Source: an uncultured Lachnospiraceae bacterium
GTDB lineage: Bacteria; Bacillota; Clostridia; Lachnospirales; Lachnospiraceae
Direction of reading: 5' to 3'
Length of the DNA: 64,000 nt
Assembly (NCBI GenBank): GCA_934339135.1
Contig: CAKRHP010000013.1
Location: 1-64,000, forward strand
The position numbers and the translations under genes were made by a program. The notes beneath the pieces were generated by a model. The model was not told the origin of the DNA and did not search any database. It saw only the letters and a list, made by a program, of their open reading frames with translations. This document shows positions 26,494 to 36,304 of this stretch, piece by piece. Position 1 is the stretch's first letter. The number at the start of each line of letters is the position of its first letter.

Positions 26494-26955
26494 ATGAATG
26501 TTTTTCGGAAACGCCTGCGGGCAGAATTTGGGAAAAAATTATATCGTCATTTCGTAAGTCTGTGCCGGGAGGAGATCGAACAGAAAAACAATAACGTTCC
26601 GCTGGAACAGATCAAGACGAATGAAAAGGTTGTATATAGTGAGATGTGTCAGCTGATTCAGAGTCTCACCAAAGAAGAGATCGAAAAGAAAAAAGAGCGC
26701 CTTGCGGGCACTCTTATGGATGCGTTTCGGATCGCACGTCAGTTTGGATTCGTATTTGTATTTTATGTGATAGCCAGTATCGTTCTGGTAGCACTTGGGC
26801 TGGATTCCAGAGTAACAAATATCAGTCTGGCATTGATGGGAGCCTGTTTCTTATATAAGTTGTGCGAATTTGTGTGCAACCGCTTCTGTTTTGTGGATGC
26901 TTATCTGATGATGTTGTACAAAACTGCGTTGGAGCAGGATAATCCATCAGATTAA
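26494..26955 (+). CDS. Hypothetical two-TM membrane protein
   Basis: A 153-aa protein of unknown family. A charged N-terminal half (about 1-75, RLRAEFGKKLYRHFVSLCREEIEQK) is followed by two hydrophobic segments (about 85-102 and 108-125) and a short tail. The start has a GGAATGGGGAATAG-type upstream region. The last 9 bp overlap the convergent HAD gene. Confidence 0.7.
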   Translation: MNVFRKRLRAEFGKKLYRHFVSLCREEIEQKNNNVPLEQIKTNEKVVYSEMCQLIQSLTKEEIEKKKERLAGTLMDAFRIARQFGFVFVFYVIASIVLVALGLDSRVTNISLALMGACFLYKLCEFVCNRFCFVDAYLMMLYKTALEQDNPSD

Positions 26956-27744
26956 TCCGAAATGTTTCATTGCCTTGTAGATGCCGTCGTTTTCTACCGT
27001 ATCTGTTACATAATCTACGGTATTTAAAACGGGGGCATCGCTTTTTTTCATTCCGATACTTAATCCGGCGTATTCTAACATTGGCAGATCATTGGTGCTG
27101 TCACCGACGGCAATGGTATCTTCCAGGGAAATATCAAAATAGTCCATCAGGAATCGGATGCCGGTTGCTTTGGAATGTCCCACGGGAATGACCTCATAAA
27201 AATCATTGCCGCGGTCAATAAAGGTAAGATTGTCTTTGTATTTGTCCATAAAACCGGACAGATCACTTTCCGGGGTGGTGCAGAGGCAGAATTTATCGTA
27301 GTGAAGGCCTCTGGTTTCCGGTGGATAATCCACACAGTGATCCGGGAAAAGGGCATGGAACTCTTTGTAGAAATCTCCGATATGTGTCTTATAAGGAATC
27401 GTGCTGTAGTAGATTGCATGCTGACCCTCTAACAGCCATTCCAGACGGTATTTGTGGAGATCTTCGTAGATTTCATCTGCCAGAGGCATCGGGATCTCGT
27501 CGGCTAACAGAGTTTCGCCGTGATAGCTGATGAAGGTGCCACAGCCACAGACAAAGCCGTCAAAGCCAAGATCGCTGATGTTATTATGAATTTCAGCCCA
27601 GGCTCTGCCGGAGTTGATAAAGCAGAGGTGGCCATTTGCCTGCAGCTCGCGGATGGCCTGGATGGCACTGTCCGGAACATAGCGTTTTTCACCTTCGGAC
27701 AGGATGGTGCCGTCAATATCAAAAAAAAGAAGTTTACGCATCAT
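26947..27744 (-). CDS. Cof-type HAD hydrolase
   Basis: A 265-aa HAD-superfamily phosphatase (Cof/IIB type). Motif I FFDIDGTIL, motif II INSGRAW, a cap domain in the middle, Lys in GHSKATGIRFL and motif IV AVGDSTNDLPMLEYAGLSIGM are present. Probably a sugar-phosphate phosphatase; substrate unknown. A second Met directly follows the first. Convergent overlap of 9 bp with the upstream membrane protein. Confidence 0.93.
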   Translation of the reverse strand: MMRKLLFFDIDGTILSEGEKRYVPDSAIQAIRELQANGHLCFINSGRAWAEIHNNISDLGFDGFVCGCGTFISYHGETLLADEIPMPLADEIYEDLHKYRLEWLLEGQHAIYYSTIPYKTHIGDFYKEFHALFPDHCVDYPPETRGLHYDKFCLCTTPESDLSGFMDKYKDNLTFIDRGNDFYEVIPVGHSKATGIRFLMDYFDISLEDTIAVGDSTNDLPMLEYAGLSIGMKKSDAPVLNTVDYVTDTVENDGIYKAMKHFGLI

Positions 27745-27859
27745 GGTTTCATTCCTTTCGTATGGTCGGATGACTTATTTTCGCTGTATCAGTATAATGG
27801 AATGAAACGGAATATGCAAGAGACAGATTTTGTTCACAGAAAGGAAATTAAAATATAAG

Positions 27860-29860
27860 ATGGATAAAAAATTTTTGCCGGTGACGAGAGAAGAAATGCT
27901 GGAACGGGGATGGGATCAGGTGGATTTTGTCTACGTTTGCGGAGACGCCTATGTGGATCATTCCTCCTTTGGAGCAGCGATCATCACCCGTGTGCTGGAG
28001 GCTCATGGATACCGGATCGGCATGATCGCCCAGCCGGACTGGAAGGATGAAAAAAGTATACAGGTATTTGGTATGCCTCGTCTGGGCTTCATGGTGTCGG
28101 CGGGGAATATGGATTCCATGGTAAATCATTATACCGTGTCCAAGAAAAGGAGAAGCAGTGATGCCTATACACCGGGAGGTGTAGCAGGAAAAAGACCGGA
28201 TTACGCAACCATCGTATATTGTAATCTGATCCGCAAGGTGTACAAGCAGGTTCCCATCATTATCGGCGGGATAGAGGCAAGTCTGCGGCGGCTGGCGCAT
28301 TACGATTACTGGTCCAACAGCCTGAAACATTCGATCCTTGTAGACTCTCAGGCAAATATTCTGATCTACGGCATGGGAGAGCTTGCGGTTGTAGACGTGG
28401 CAGACGCCCTGGAAAGCGGCATGGCAGTGGAGGATATCACATATGTAGAGGGGACGGCATACCGCGCCAAAAACCTGGATGCGGTGTACGATGCTCAGAT
28501 GCTGCCCTCTTATGAGGAAATCTGCCGGGACAAAAGAGTATATGCGGAGAGTTTTTATACCCAGTATTGCAATACAGATCACTTCACGGCCAAATGTCTT
28601 GTAGAAAAATATAACGACCACCTTTATGTAGTGCAGAATCCTCCGGCAAGACCATTGACTCAGATGGAGTTAGACGATGTGTATGCGCTGCCGTATATGC
28701 GTGCCTATCATCCTTCTTATGAGGCGGCGGGCGGCGTACCGGCACTGCAGGAGATTAAATTCAGCCTTACCAGCAACCGGGGATGCTTCGGCGGCTGCAG
28801 CTTTTGCGCCCTGACCTTCCATCAGGGACGGATCCTGCAGACAAGAAGTCATGAGTCGATCCTCGCCGAGGCGAAGGAAATGATCAAGGATCCGGATTTT
28901 AAGGGATATATCCATGATGTGGGAGGTCCAACCGGTAATTTCCGCCACACCTCCTGCGAGAAGCAGTTAAAGTACGGAGTCTGTACCAATAAACAGTGTC
29001 TGTTTCCGAAACCATGCAAGAATCTGACGGTGGATCATTCGGATTACCTGAAGCTTTTAAGGGAACTTCGGGCATTGCCGGGGGTCAAAAAGGTCTTTAT
29101 CCGGTCCGGCATCCGTTTTGATTATGTCATGGAGGACAAGGACGATTCCTTTATCCGGGAGCTCTGTAAATATCATATCAGCGGACAACTTCGTGTGGCA
29201 CCGGAGCATGTGGCGGATCGTGTACTGCATTATATGGGAAAGCCCGAAAATGCTGTGTATGAGAGCTTCGTAAACAGGTATCAGCGTGTCAACAAAATGA
29301 CCGGAAAGAAACAGTTTCTGGTACCATATCTGATGTCATCCCATCCGGGATCCGGACTTTCAGAGGCGGTAGAGCTGGCGGAATATCTGCGGGATCTGGG
29401 TTATATGCCGGAGCAGGTGCAGGACTTTTATCCAACCCCGTCTACGCTGTCCACCTGCATGTATTATACCGGTCTGGATCCGCGGACCATGGAGAAGGTT
29501 TACGTGCCGGTGAATCCTCATGAAAAGGCAATGCAGCGTGCCCTGATGCAGTATCGCAATCCCCATAATTATGATCTGGTGAAGGAAGCCCTTCTGAAGG
29601 CGGGCAGAGAAGATCTGATCGGCTTTGGACCGGAATGCCTGATCCATCCGCGGAAGGAGAAGTGGATGGAGGAGAAATGGGATGACCGTCACAGCCATGG
29701 AAAGAACAAAAAGGGAAACGGAAAAGCAGAAAAAGGCGGTCAGGACCACAGGAACAGTGGAAACAAAAAGAATAAGCAGGATCGCAAAAGAAGCGAAAAA
29801 AGTGGCGGACGGCAAAAGGCACAGAAAAGCGGCAGCAGGAAAAACACCAAAAAACGATAA
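27860..29860 (+). CDS. YgiQ family radical SAM protein
   Basis: A 666-aa YgiQ-type radical SAM protein. N-terminal B12-like region ([20 protein letters not shown]), radical-SAM motif in [15 protein letters not shown], and the family's [18 protein letters not shown] and [17 protein letters not shown]. The last 70 residues are a Lys/Gly/Asn-rich low-complexity tail. Function unknown. Start taken at the ATG 27860; an upstream in-frame ATG at 27830 is less conserved. Frame is open to 29860. Confidence 0.92.
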   Translation: MDKKFLPVTREEMLERGWDQVDFVYVCGDAYVDHSSFGAAIITRVLEAHGYRIGMIAQPDWKDEKSIQVFGMPRLGFMVSAGNMDSMVNHYTVSKKRRSSDAYTPGGVAGKRPDYATIVYCNLIRKVYKQVPIIIGGIEASLRRLAHYDYWSNSLKHSILVDSQANILIYGMGELAVVDVADALESGMAVEDITYVEGTAYRAKNLDAVYDAQMLPSYEEICRDKRVYAESFYTQYCNTDHFTAKCLVEKYNDHLYVVQNPPARPLTQMELDDVYALPYMRAYHPSYEAAGGVPALQEIKFSLTSNRGCFGGCSFCALTFHQGRILQTRSHESILAEAKEMIKDPDFKGYIHDVGGPTGNFRHTSCEKQLKYGVCTNKQCLFPKPCKNLTVDHSDYLKLLRELRALPGVKKVFIRSGIRFDYVMEDKDDSFIRELCKYHISGQLRVAPEHVADRVLHYMGKPENAVYESFVNRYQRVNKMTGKKQFLVPYLMSSHPGSGLSEAVELAEYLRDLGYMPEQVQDFYPTPSTLSTCMYYTGLDPRTMEKVYVPVNPHEKAMQRALMQYRNPHNYDLVKEALLKAGREDLIGFGPECLIHPRKEKWMEEKWDDRHSHGKNKKGNGKAEKGGQDHRNSGNKKNKQDRKRSEKSGGRQKAQKSGSRKNTKKR

Positions 29861-29886
29861 ATTTAAGAAAAAATTAATGTCCAGGA

Positions 29887-29913
29887 TAAACTTTCGTAAG
29901 AAATATACGATAT
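29887..29913 (+). promoter_or_regulatory. Sigma-D (flagellar sigma) -like promoter
   Basis: TAAA (29887-29890), 15-bp spacer, TACGATAT (29906-29913), against the sigma-D consensus TAAA-N15-GCCGATAT. It stands 28 bp before a gene for a FliD-like protein. Confidence 0.6.
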
Positions 29914-29941
29914 ACTATATAGAGAAGGAGGTATTATATTT

Positions 29942-30691
29942 ATGGCTATTAATGGTATTAACAATAATCAATCAAATATTTCAAGTCTTTATAACAGCAT
30001 TTTTGGTATCGGAAGCAACAGTGACAGCGGCAGTTCCTATGGGATCAGCGATCTGGCGATGATCCGCAACGGCTCCTATGGCAAGCTGATGAAGGCTTAT
30101 TATGCGACGGAAAATACAGGAAAGACAGATTCCTCCAAGACAGAGGAGGAGACAAAGGCAGATCAGACAAAGTTAGTTAGTGTAAAGTCTCAGGCCGCTT
30201 CTTTAAATAACAGCCTGGAGGATCTGCGGAGTAAATCTCTTTATGAGCCGACCGGCACCGATGAAAAAGGGAAGAACACATACGATCAGGACAAGATCAC
30301 AAAAAGCGTAAAGGATTTTGTAGACAAGTACAATTCTTATGTGAAATCTTCTTCTGATGTAGATTCTGTGTCCATTTTAAAGAAGTCTGTGAGCATGATC
30401 GGTTTCACGGCAAAGAATGCAGGAATGCTTTCCAAGATCGGTATTACGATCGGAGAGAACAACCAGCTCACGGTCAATGAGGATAAGCTGAAAAATGCCA
30501 GTGTACATGATGTTTCTTCTCTGTTCCAGGGAAGTGGCTCCTATGGAGATTCCGTACAGAATCTGGCAAGACAGAGCTATCAGCTTGCCAACAGTCAGGC
30601 ATATCAGAGAGGCAATGGATCTTCTTATACATATTCCGGCCGTTATTCCGCATTGGGTGGAGCTAATGGTGTGATGGACAGATATCTGTAA
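29942..30691 (+). CDS. Small FliD-C-like flagellar-associated protein
   Basis: A 249-aa protein rich in Ser, Asn and Gly with no Cys and no signal peptide. Its middle (about 105-205: DFVDKYNSYV...MLSKIGITIGENNQLTVNEDKLKNASVHDVSSLFQG) resembles the C-terminal region of the filament cap protein FliD, including the typical g(I/L)T...G.L..de.KL....V..LF pattern. It is much shorter than FliD (about 450+ aa). A sigma-D-like promoter and AAGGAGGT precede it. A role in flagellar assembly is inferred; no other flagellar gene is in the window. Confidence 0.65.
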   Translation: MAINGINNNQSNISSLYNSIFGIGSNSDSGSSYGISDLAMIRNGSYGKLMKAYYATENTGKTDSSKTEEETKADQTKLVSVKSQAASLNNSLEDLRSKSLYEPTGTDEKGKNTYDQDKITKSVKDFVDKYNSYVKSSSDVDSVSILKKSVSMIGFTAKNAGMLSKIGITIGENNQLTVNEDKLKNASVHDVSSLFQGSGSYGDSVQNLARQSYQLANSQAYQRGNGSSYTYSGRYSALGGANGVMDRYL

Positions 30692-30729
30692 GGAGATTGT
30701 CCGGGATAGATTTTTGCATGACATTTGAG

Positions 30730-30778
30730 ACACCTCCGGTCCGTAAGTTCGGTGATTTGCGGATCCGGGGGTGTTTTT
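30730..30778 (+). terminator. Intrinsic terminator after the FliD-like gene
   Basis: ACACC-CCGG-CCG paired with CGG-CCGG-GGTGT (30730-30774) followed by five T. Confidence 0.8.
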
Positions 30779-30844
30779 GCGCACTTGCGCCATCTGGTTA
30801 TTATGAGTATAATGAGGGAAAATGATTTAGAGGAGGCAGAGCCG

Positions 30845-31585
30845 TTGTATCGCTTTTATATTGGGCAGGATCAGATCGAGGAGGATCAGATCCGTATTTT
30901 GGATTCCGATGTGAATCATATCAAAAACGTACTTCGCCTGGAGCCGGGAGACTGGCTGGTGGCATGTGATGGGGAGGGCACCGATTATGTGTGTCGGATC
31001 CAGTCATTGTCTCAGGAGGAGGTTACGCTTTCCATTGAAAAGAAGCAGGAGAGCGGAACGGAGTTAGACACCCGGATCACATTGTTTCAGGGGATTCCCA
31101 AGAAGGATAAGATGGAATTTATCATTCAGAAGGCGGTAGAGCTGGGAGCGTATGAGATTGTTCCGGTTATGATGAAGCGCTGTGTGGTCAAACTGTCCGA
31201 AGCGGGAAAGATCCAGAAAAAGACGCAGCGTTGGCAGGCGATCGCGGAAGCGGCAGCCAAGCAGTGTGATCGCGGCATTATCCCGGTGGTGCATGCCCCG
31301 GTGACCATGGAGCAGGCGTTTGACATGGCATCCTCCTTAGAGTACAATATGATACCGTATGAATTACAGGACGGGATACAGGTATCGAGACAGATTGTGG
31401 AGGAAGCATGCTCCAAAGAGTCCGTAGGAATCTTTATCGGACCGGAGGGCGGTCTTGAGAAGGAAGAAGTGGAAAAGGCCATGGAGATCGGAGCAAAGCC
31501 GATCACTCTGGGGAAGCGGATCCTTCGGACGGAGACGGCCGGAATGGCACTGCTTTCTATTATGATGTTTCAGTTACAGAAGTGA
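30845..31585 (+). CDS. rsmE: 16S rRNA m3U1498 methyltransferase RsmE
   Basis: A 246-aa SPOUT methyltransferase for U1498 of 16S rRNA. N-terminal PUA-like RFYIGQDQ...HIKNVLRLEPGD and the C-terminal knot IFIGPEGGLEKEEVEKA...LGKRILRTETAGM are diagnostic. The TTG at 30845 gives the usual length and has GAGGAGG 8 bp upstream; the frame stays open about 120 bp further upstream but without family similarity. Confidence 0.94.
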   Translation: MYRFYIGQDQIEEDQIRILDSDVNHIKNVLRLEPGDWLVACDGEGTDYVCRIQSLSQEEVTLSIEKKQESGTELDTRITLFQGIPKKDKMEFIIQKAVELGAYEIVPVMMKRCVVKLSEAGKIQKKTQRWQAIAEAAAKQCDRGIIPVVHAPVTMEQAFDMASSLEYNMIPYELQDGIQVSRQIVEEACSKESVGIFIGPEGGLEKEEVEKAMEIGAKPITLGKRILRTETAGMALLSIMMFQLQK

Positions 31586-31594
31586 GGATAGAAC

Positions 31595-32758
31595 ATGGAA
31601 GCGTATTTAGACAATGCAGCAACCACCAGAGTATTTCCGGAAGTGCGTGATATTATGCTGCAGGTGATGGAGAAGGATTTTGGAAATCCCTCCTCCAGAC
31701 ATACCAAGGGAATTGAGGCAGAGGGCTATGTTACCAAAGCGGTGCAGCAGATTGCCGGGACATTGAAATGCCAGCCAAAGGAGATCATTCTGACCTCCGG
31801 AGGCACAGAGAGCAACAATATGGCACTGATCGGCACTGCGATTGCCAATCAGAGAGCCGGAAAGCATGTGATCACCACAAGGATTGAGCATGCATCGATT
31901 CATGAACCCTTTGGACGGCTGGAGCAGATGGGATATGAAGCGGAGTATCTGCCGGTGGATCAAAACGGTCACGTATTACCGGAGGTGTTAGAGGAAGCGG
32001 TGCGGGAGGATACCCTGCTTGTTTCTATTATGATGGTCAATAATGAGATGGGAGCCGTGGAGGATATCAAAAAGCTTGCGGCAGTGGCAAAGCAGAAAAA
32101 TCCCAATGTGATCTTTCATGTGGATGCCATTCAGGCATACGGCAAGTATAAGATCGTCCCGAAACGTCTGGGAATCGATCTGATGTCCGTCAGCGGTCAC
32201 AAGATACACGGACCAAAGGGAAGTGGCTTTCTTTATGTCAGAGACGGTGTAAAGATCAGTCCGATCATTCTGGGAGGCGGCCAGCAGAGAGGCATGCGCT
32301 CCGGCACCGAGAATGTTCCGGCGATTGCAGGTCTTGGTGAGGCTGTCCGTCTGATCTATCAGCAGCACAGTGAGAAGATCGAACGTCTTTATGCCCTGAA
32401 GCAGCGTCTGATGGATGGATTGACTGCTATGGAGGGTGTGACGATCAACGGGATCAATGGGATTCCTCTGACGGAGACGGCACCGCATATTGTCAGCGCA
32501 AGCTTTGACGGGATCAAAAGTGAGGTTATGCTTCATGCACTGGCGCAGGAGGGGGTATATGTGTCCTCCGGGTCGGCATGCTCGTCTAATCACCCGGATC
32601 TCAGCGGTACCTTAAAGGCAATCGGTGTGGAGGACAGGCTGTTGGATTCCACACTGCGGTTCAGCTTTTCGGTGCTCAGCACAGAGGAAGAGGTGGATCA
32701 TGCGCTGGAGGCAGTCGCAAAGGTATTGCCGCAGCTTCGGCGGTTTGTAAAGAAATAA
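31595..32758 (+). CDS. Cysteine desulfurase (IscS/NifS family)
   Basis: A 387-aa PLP enzyme converting cysteine to alanine and enzyme-bound persulfide. LDNAATT, TSGGTESNN, the PLP Lys in SGHKIHGPKG and the active Cys in SSGSACSSNHP are present. It lies 68 bp before thiI, as NifZ-ThiI does in Bacillus, so it likely supplies sulfur to ThiI for s4U in tRNA and possibly for thiamine. Nine bp after rsmE. Confidence 0.95.
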   Translation: MEAYLDNAATTRVFPEVRDIMLQVMEKDFGNPSSRHTKGIEAEGYVTKAVQQIAGTLKCQPKEIILTSGGTESNNMALIGTAIANQRAGKHVITTRIEHASIHEPFGRLEQMGYEAEYLPVDQNGHVLPEVLEEAVREDTLLVSIMMVNNEMGAVEDIKKLAAVAKQKNPNVIFHVDAIQAYGKYKIVPKRLGIDLMSVSGHKIHGPKGSGFLYVRDGVKISPIILGGGQQRGMRSGTENVPAIAGLGEAVRLIYQQHSEKIERLYALKQRLMDGLTAMEGVTINGINGIPLTETAPHIVSASFDGIKSEVMLHALAQEGVYVSSGSACSSNHPDLSGTLKAIGVEDRLLDSTLRFSFSVLSTEEEVDHALEAVAKVLPQLRRFVKK

Positions 32759-32826
32759 TATGATGCAGGGGTCATTGCCCCAACATGATAATATAGATTA
32801 ATTCAGCACAGAAATGGAGAGAATAT

Positions 32827-34008
32827 ATGTATCAGGCATTTTTAGTAAAATATGCGGAAATCGGAATTAAGGGAAAGAACAGATATAAATTTGAAAATGC
32901 CCTCTGTCAGCAGATGGAGCGTACCTTAAAGCCATTAGATGGAGAGTTCGTGGTAGAGCGTCAGCAGGGACGTATTTTCGTGGAGGCAAAGGGAGATTTT
33001 GATGAGGATGATGTGATCGAAGCACTGCAGCATGTATTTGGTATTTCGGGAATCTGTCCGGTCAATGTGATCGAGGACAAAACCTGGGATAATGTAGCCA
33101 AAGGAGTGGGTGATTTCGTTGAGCAGCAGTATGACAAGCTGGATTTCACATTTAAGGTAGAGTCCAAGAGAAGTGATAAGCATTATCCGATGACATCACC
33201 GGAGGTATGTGTGGAGACGGGAGCCTATCTGCTGGATCGTTTTCCGGAGCTTCGTGTGGATGTCCATAAACCGGAGGTACGTATCTGGGTAGAGATCCGT
33301 GAGAAGGCGTATGTATATTCCAAGGTGATCAAGGGTGCCGGCGGAATGCCTCTGGGAACCAACGGCAGCGCCATGCTTCTTCTGTCCGGTGGTATTGACA
33401 GTCCGGTAGCAGGATATATGATCGCCAAGAGAGGCGTATTTATTGATGCGGTATATTTTCATGCACCGCCATACACCAGTGAGAGAGCGAAGCAGAAGGT
33501 TGTGGATCTTGCAGAACTGGTATCAAAGTATATCGGACCCATCCGTCTTCATGTGGTCAATTTTACGGACATACAGATGTATATTTATGAGACATGTCCT
33601 CATGAGGAATTAACGATCCTCATGCGCCGTTATATGATGCGTATTGCAGAAACACTGGCAAAGAAAAATGACTGTCTCGGTCTGATCACCGGAGAGAGCA
33701 TTGGACAGGTGGCAAGTCAGACCATGCAGAGCCTGGCAGCGACCAATGAGGTGTGTACACTGCCGGTATACCGTCCGCTGATCGGTTTTGACAAGCAGGA
33801 GATCGTGGAATTGTCTGAGAAGATCAATACCTACGAGACATCCATTCAGCCATATGAAGACTGCTGTACCATTTTTGTCGCAAAGCATCCGGTCACAAAA
33901 CCGGAGCTGAAGATGCTTCACCGTTCCGAGGAGAAGCTTGTGGGCAGAATCGATGAGATGGTAAAGACAGCGCTGGATACTGTGGAGATCATTACGGTAG
34001 GGGAGTAG
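32827..34008 (+). CDS. thiI: tRNA 4-thiouridine synthetase ThiI
   Basis: A 393-aa ThiI with ferredoxin-like and THUMP domains (about 1-165) and a PP-loop adenylation domain (LLSGGIDSPVAGYM). It ends without the rhodanese domain, as in other Gram-positives, so the adjacent desulfurase must pass sulfur by another route. Cys in YEDCCTIF is near the C-terminal part. Confidence 0.96.
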   Translation: MYQAFLVKYAEIGIKGKNRYKFENALCQQMERTLKPLDGEFVVERQQGRIFVEAKGDFDEDDVIEALQHVFGISGICPVNVIEDKTWDNVAKGVGDFVEQQYDKLDFTFKVESKRSDKHYPMTSPEVCVETGAYLLDRFPELRVDVHKPEVRIWVEIREKAYVYSKVIKGAGGMPLGTNGSAMLLLSGGIDSPVAGYMIAKRGVFIDAVYFHAPPYTSERAKQKVVDLAELVSKYIGPIRLHVVNFTDIQMYIYETCPHEELTILMRRYMMRIAETLAKKNDCLGLITGESIGQVASQTMQSLAATNEVCTLPVYRPLIGFDKQEIVELSEKINTYETSIQPYEDCCTIFVAKHPVTKPELKMLHRSEEKLVGRIDEMVKTALDTVEIITVGE

Positions 34009-34028
34009 AGAAAAAAGAGCAAAGAAAA

Positions 34029-34053
34029 AGAGAACACCAAAGGTGTTCTCTGT
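34029..34053. terminator. Bidirectional terminator between thiI and the HPr-like gene
   Basis: Perfect 10-bp stem AGAGAACACC/GGTGTTCTCT with an AAA loop. Minus-strand T tract is strong (TTTTTCTTTG); the plus side has a weaker one. A second hairpin CCTCAGG/CCTGAGG is at 34073-34090. Confidence 0.85.
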
Positions 34054-34114
34054 ACTTCTCTTTCATGGAAAACCTCAGGAATCCCTGAGGAAACTCATAA
34101 AGGTATGCAATAAA

Positions 34115-34348
34115 TTACTCTACGATGTATGGAGCGAGAGTCGTAAGAATCTCATCGATGTTGTCATCATCATGGATGTTCAGATCGATAGCCTTGGAAA
34201 GATCCAGACTGAAGATTCCCATAATAGACTTTGCGTCAATCACATATCTTCCGGATACCAGATCAAAATCAGTATTGAAGTTTGTTACATCGTTTACAAA
34301 TGCCTTAACCTTGTCGATTGAGTTTAAAGAAATCTTTACTGTTTTCAT
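34115..34348 (-). CDS. HPr-like protein lacking the catalytic histidine
   Basis: A 77-aa HPr-fold protein. The Ser46 region is kept (DAKSIMGIFSLDLSKAIDLNI, compare KSIMGVMSLGIAKGAEI of HPr). The His15 loop GIHARPA is replaced by SIDKVKA, so PEP-dependent phosphotransfer cannot occur. It is thus Crh-like in principle, keeping only the regulatory serine. The ATG at 34348 has GAGGAGGT upstream. Monocistronic, divergent from mtaB. Confidence 0.85.
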   Translation of the reverse strand: MKTVKISLNSIDKVKAFVNDVTNFNTDFDLVSGRYVIDAKSIMGIFSLDLSKAIDLNIHDDDNIDEILTTLAPYIVE

Positions 34349-34537
34349 AACTATTACCTCCTCATTGATTTTGTTCTTCTTTATACTAGACACAACGGAA
34401 CAAAAAGTCAATATACAATGTTGCCAAAAAATAATACGAAAAACCCGTGTGGAATGCCATATTTTAGTAAAAACACCAAAACATGGTAAAAAATATGTAA
34501 ATTTTATTGAAATAAAAAAGAAAAAATGGAGTTCAAA

Positions 34538-35908
34538 ATGAAAATTGCTTTTTTAACATTGGGCTGTAAAGTGAATTCTTACGAAACAGAAAAAATGAAA
34601 ATACAATTTGAGACCGAGGGATATGAAATTGTTTCCTTTTCGGAAAAGGCAGATGTTTATGTGGTAAATACCTGTACTGTGACCAATATTGCAGACAGAA
34701 AATCAAGAAAAATGCTTCATCGTGCCCGTCGTATGAATCCGGATGCCGTGGTTGTGGCTGCCGGATGTTATGTGGATTCTGCCCGTCAGAAGGGAGAAGA
34801 GGATGAAAGTGTCGATCTTTTTATCGGAAATGAAGACAAAGAAACCATGATATCCATGGTGGAAAAAATCATGGAAAAAAAGGGGATTTTAAGTAAAGAA
34901 AATTGTCCGGATCATTCCATGGGAGAAATGTCAGAAAAAGCAGAAAAAGAACTGCATACCAGGGCATATATTAAGATCCAGAATGGCTGTAACCAGTATT
35001 GCAGTTATTGTATTATCCCTTATGTCAGAGGAAAACTGGAGAGCCGTTCCGAGGAAGATATTTTGTCCGAAACAAGAAAGCTTGCCGCTGCCGGATTTCA
35101 TGAAATTGTATTGACGGGAATTCACCTTTCCTCCTTTGGTGTGGACCGGGAATTTGAAAAAACAGATGCCAATAGTTTTGTAAAACTTCAGGGAAAATAT
35201 CTGCTGGAATTATTGCAGAAAATGGCACAGGTTTCCGGAATCGAACGACTGCGTCTGGGATCTTTGGAACCGCGGATCATTACCGAAGAATTTGTGAAAA
35301 AATTAGCCGGAATTCCGGAGGTGTGTCCTCATTTTCATCTTTCGTTGCAAAGCGGGTGTGATGCAACATTAAAGAGAATGAATCGTCATTATTCGTCACA
35401 GGAATATCTGCAGGGAGTGGAGATTTTACGGAAGTATTTTAAAGACCCTGCGATCACCACAGATATTATAGTGGGATTTCCGGGAGAGACGGAGGAGGAA
35501 TTTCAGACTACCTGTGATTTTGCAAAGAGGGTGTCTTTTGCGCAGATCCATGTCTTTAAATATTCCAGACGTCACGGAACTGTTGCAGACCGCATGGAGG
35601 ATCAGGTGGATGAGCAGGTAAAAAACAGCCGCAGCGACAGACTGTTAGCGGTAGAATCAGAGCTGGAAAAGCAATATCAGCAGAAATTTCTGGATCAGAC
35701 ACAGAAGGTTCTGATCGAGGAGCCGGTCCTGATCAACGGAGCAAAATACATGGTGGGATATAATGAAAGATATGTCCGGATCACCGTGCCGTATGAAGAG
35801 GGAATATGCGACGAAAGTCTTTGTAACAGCCTGATAGAGGTGCATATTGAAGGTTCACTGGAGGGAGATATTTTACTCGGAACATGGGAAAGGGCTTGTA
35901 ATTTATAA
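34538..35908 (+). CDS. mtaB: tRNA t6A37 methylthiotransferase MtaB
   Basis: A 456-aa radical-SAM methylthiotransferase adding ms2 to t6A37. The N-terminal UPF0004 cysteines are in LGCKVNS, NTCTVTN and AAGCYV; radical-SAM motif CNQYCSYCIIP; C-terminal TRAM-like region. LGCKVNSYE is the MtaB form rather than MiaB. The ATG at 34538 follows TGGAG; another ATG lies 12 bp earlier. Confidence 0.95.
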   Translation: MKIAFLTLGCKVNSYETEKMKIQFETEGYEIVSFSEKADVYVVNTCTVTNIADRKSRKMLHRARRMNPDAVVVAAGCYVDSARQKGEEDESVDLFIGNEDKETMISMVEKIMEKKGILSKENCPDHSMGEMSEKAEKELHTRAYIKIQNGCNQYCSYCIIPYVRGKLESRSEEDILSETRKLAAAGFHEIVLTGIHLSSFGVDREFEKTDANSFVKLQGKYLLELLQKMAQVSGIERLRLGSLEPRIITEEFVKKLAGIPEVCPHFHLSLQSGCDATLKRMNRHYSSQEYLQGVEILRKYFKDPAITTDIIVGFPGETEEEFQTTCDFAKRVSFAQIHVFKYSRRHGTVADRMEDQVDEQVKNSRSDRLLAVESELEKQYQQKFLDQTQKVLIEEPVLINGAKYMVGYNERYVRITVPYEEGICDESLCNSLIEVHIEGSLEGDILLGTWERACNL

Positions 35909-35968
35909 AAAGATATATTACTATATTGAATAGATATGTGCTCGTGAAAGGATGGAGGTAGTGCCATT

Positions 35969-36229
35969 ATGCAGGAAATCAATAACACACAATATTTTAA
36001 CGTACAGAAGGATATGGATTTCGAGGTGAAGGATGTCATTGCCCGGATTTATGAAGCATTGACCGAGAAGGGATATAATCCGGTCAATCAGATCGTTGGT
36101 TACGTGATGTCGGGAGATCCAACCTATATTACCAGTCATAAGGGAGCGAGAAGTCTTATTATGCGTGTGGAACGTGATGAGATCATTGAAGTGCTTCTGG
36201 AGGATTATATTCAGAATAATTTCAAATAA
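35969..36229 (+). CDS. ireB: IreB family regulatory phosphoprotein
   Basis: An 86-aa UPF0297/IreB protein. In enterococci IreB is phosphorylated by the PASTA kinase IreK and affects cell-envelope stress. The N-terminal TQYFNVQ has threonine at the site known for phosphorylation, and NPVNQIVGYVMSGDPTYITSHKGARSLI is the family core. First of the conserved trio ireB-ruvX-DUF1292. Confidence 0.95.
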   Translation: MQEINNTQYFNVQKDMDFEVKDVIARIYEALTEKGYNPVNQIVGYVMSGDPTYITSHKGARSLIMRVERDEIIEVLLEDYIQNNFK

Positions 36230-36304
36230 TTCCAGGCATATGATCGGAAGAGGGTTTCCGGTGTTTTCACAGAGTGACGAAAGCAGAGGAATGGAGGAAA
36301 AACA

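Noticed and set aside
26947..26955. The 9-bp overlap between convergent genes as a sign of a frameshift
   Set aside because: Both proteins end naturally (family-typical C-terminus for the HAD protein), so it is a tight convergent overlap.
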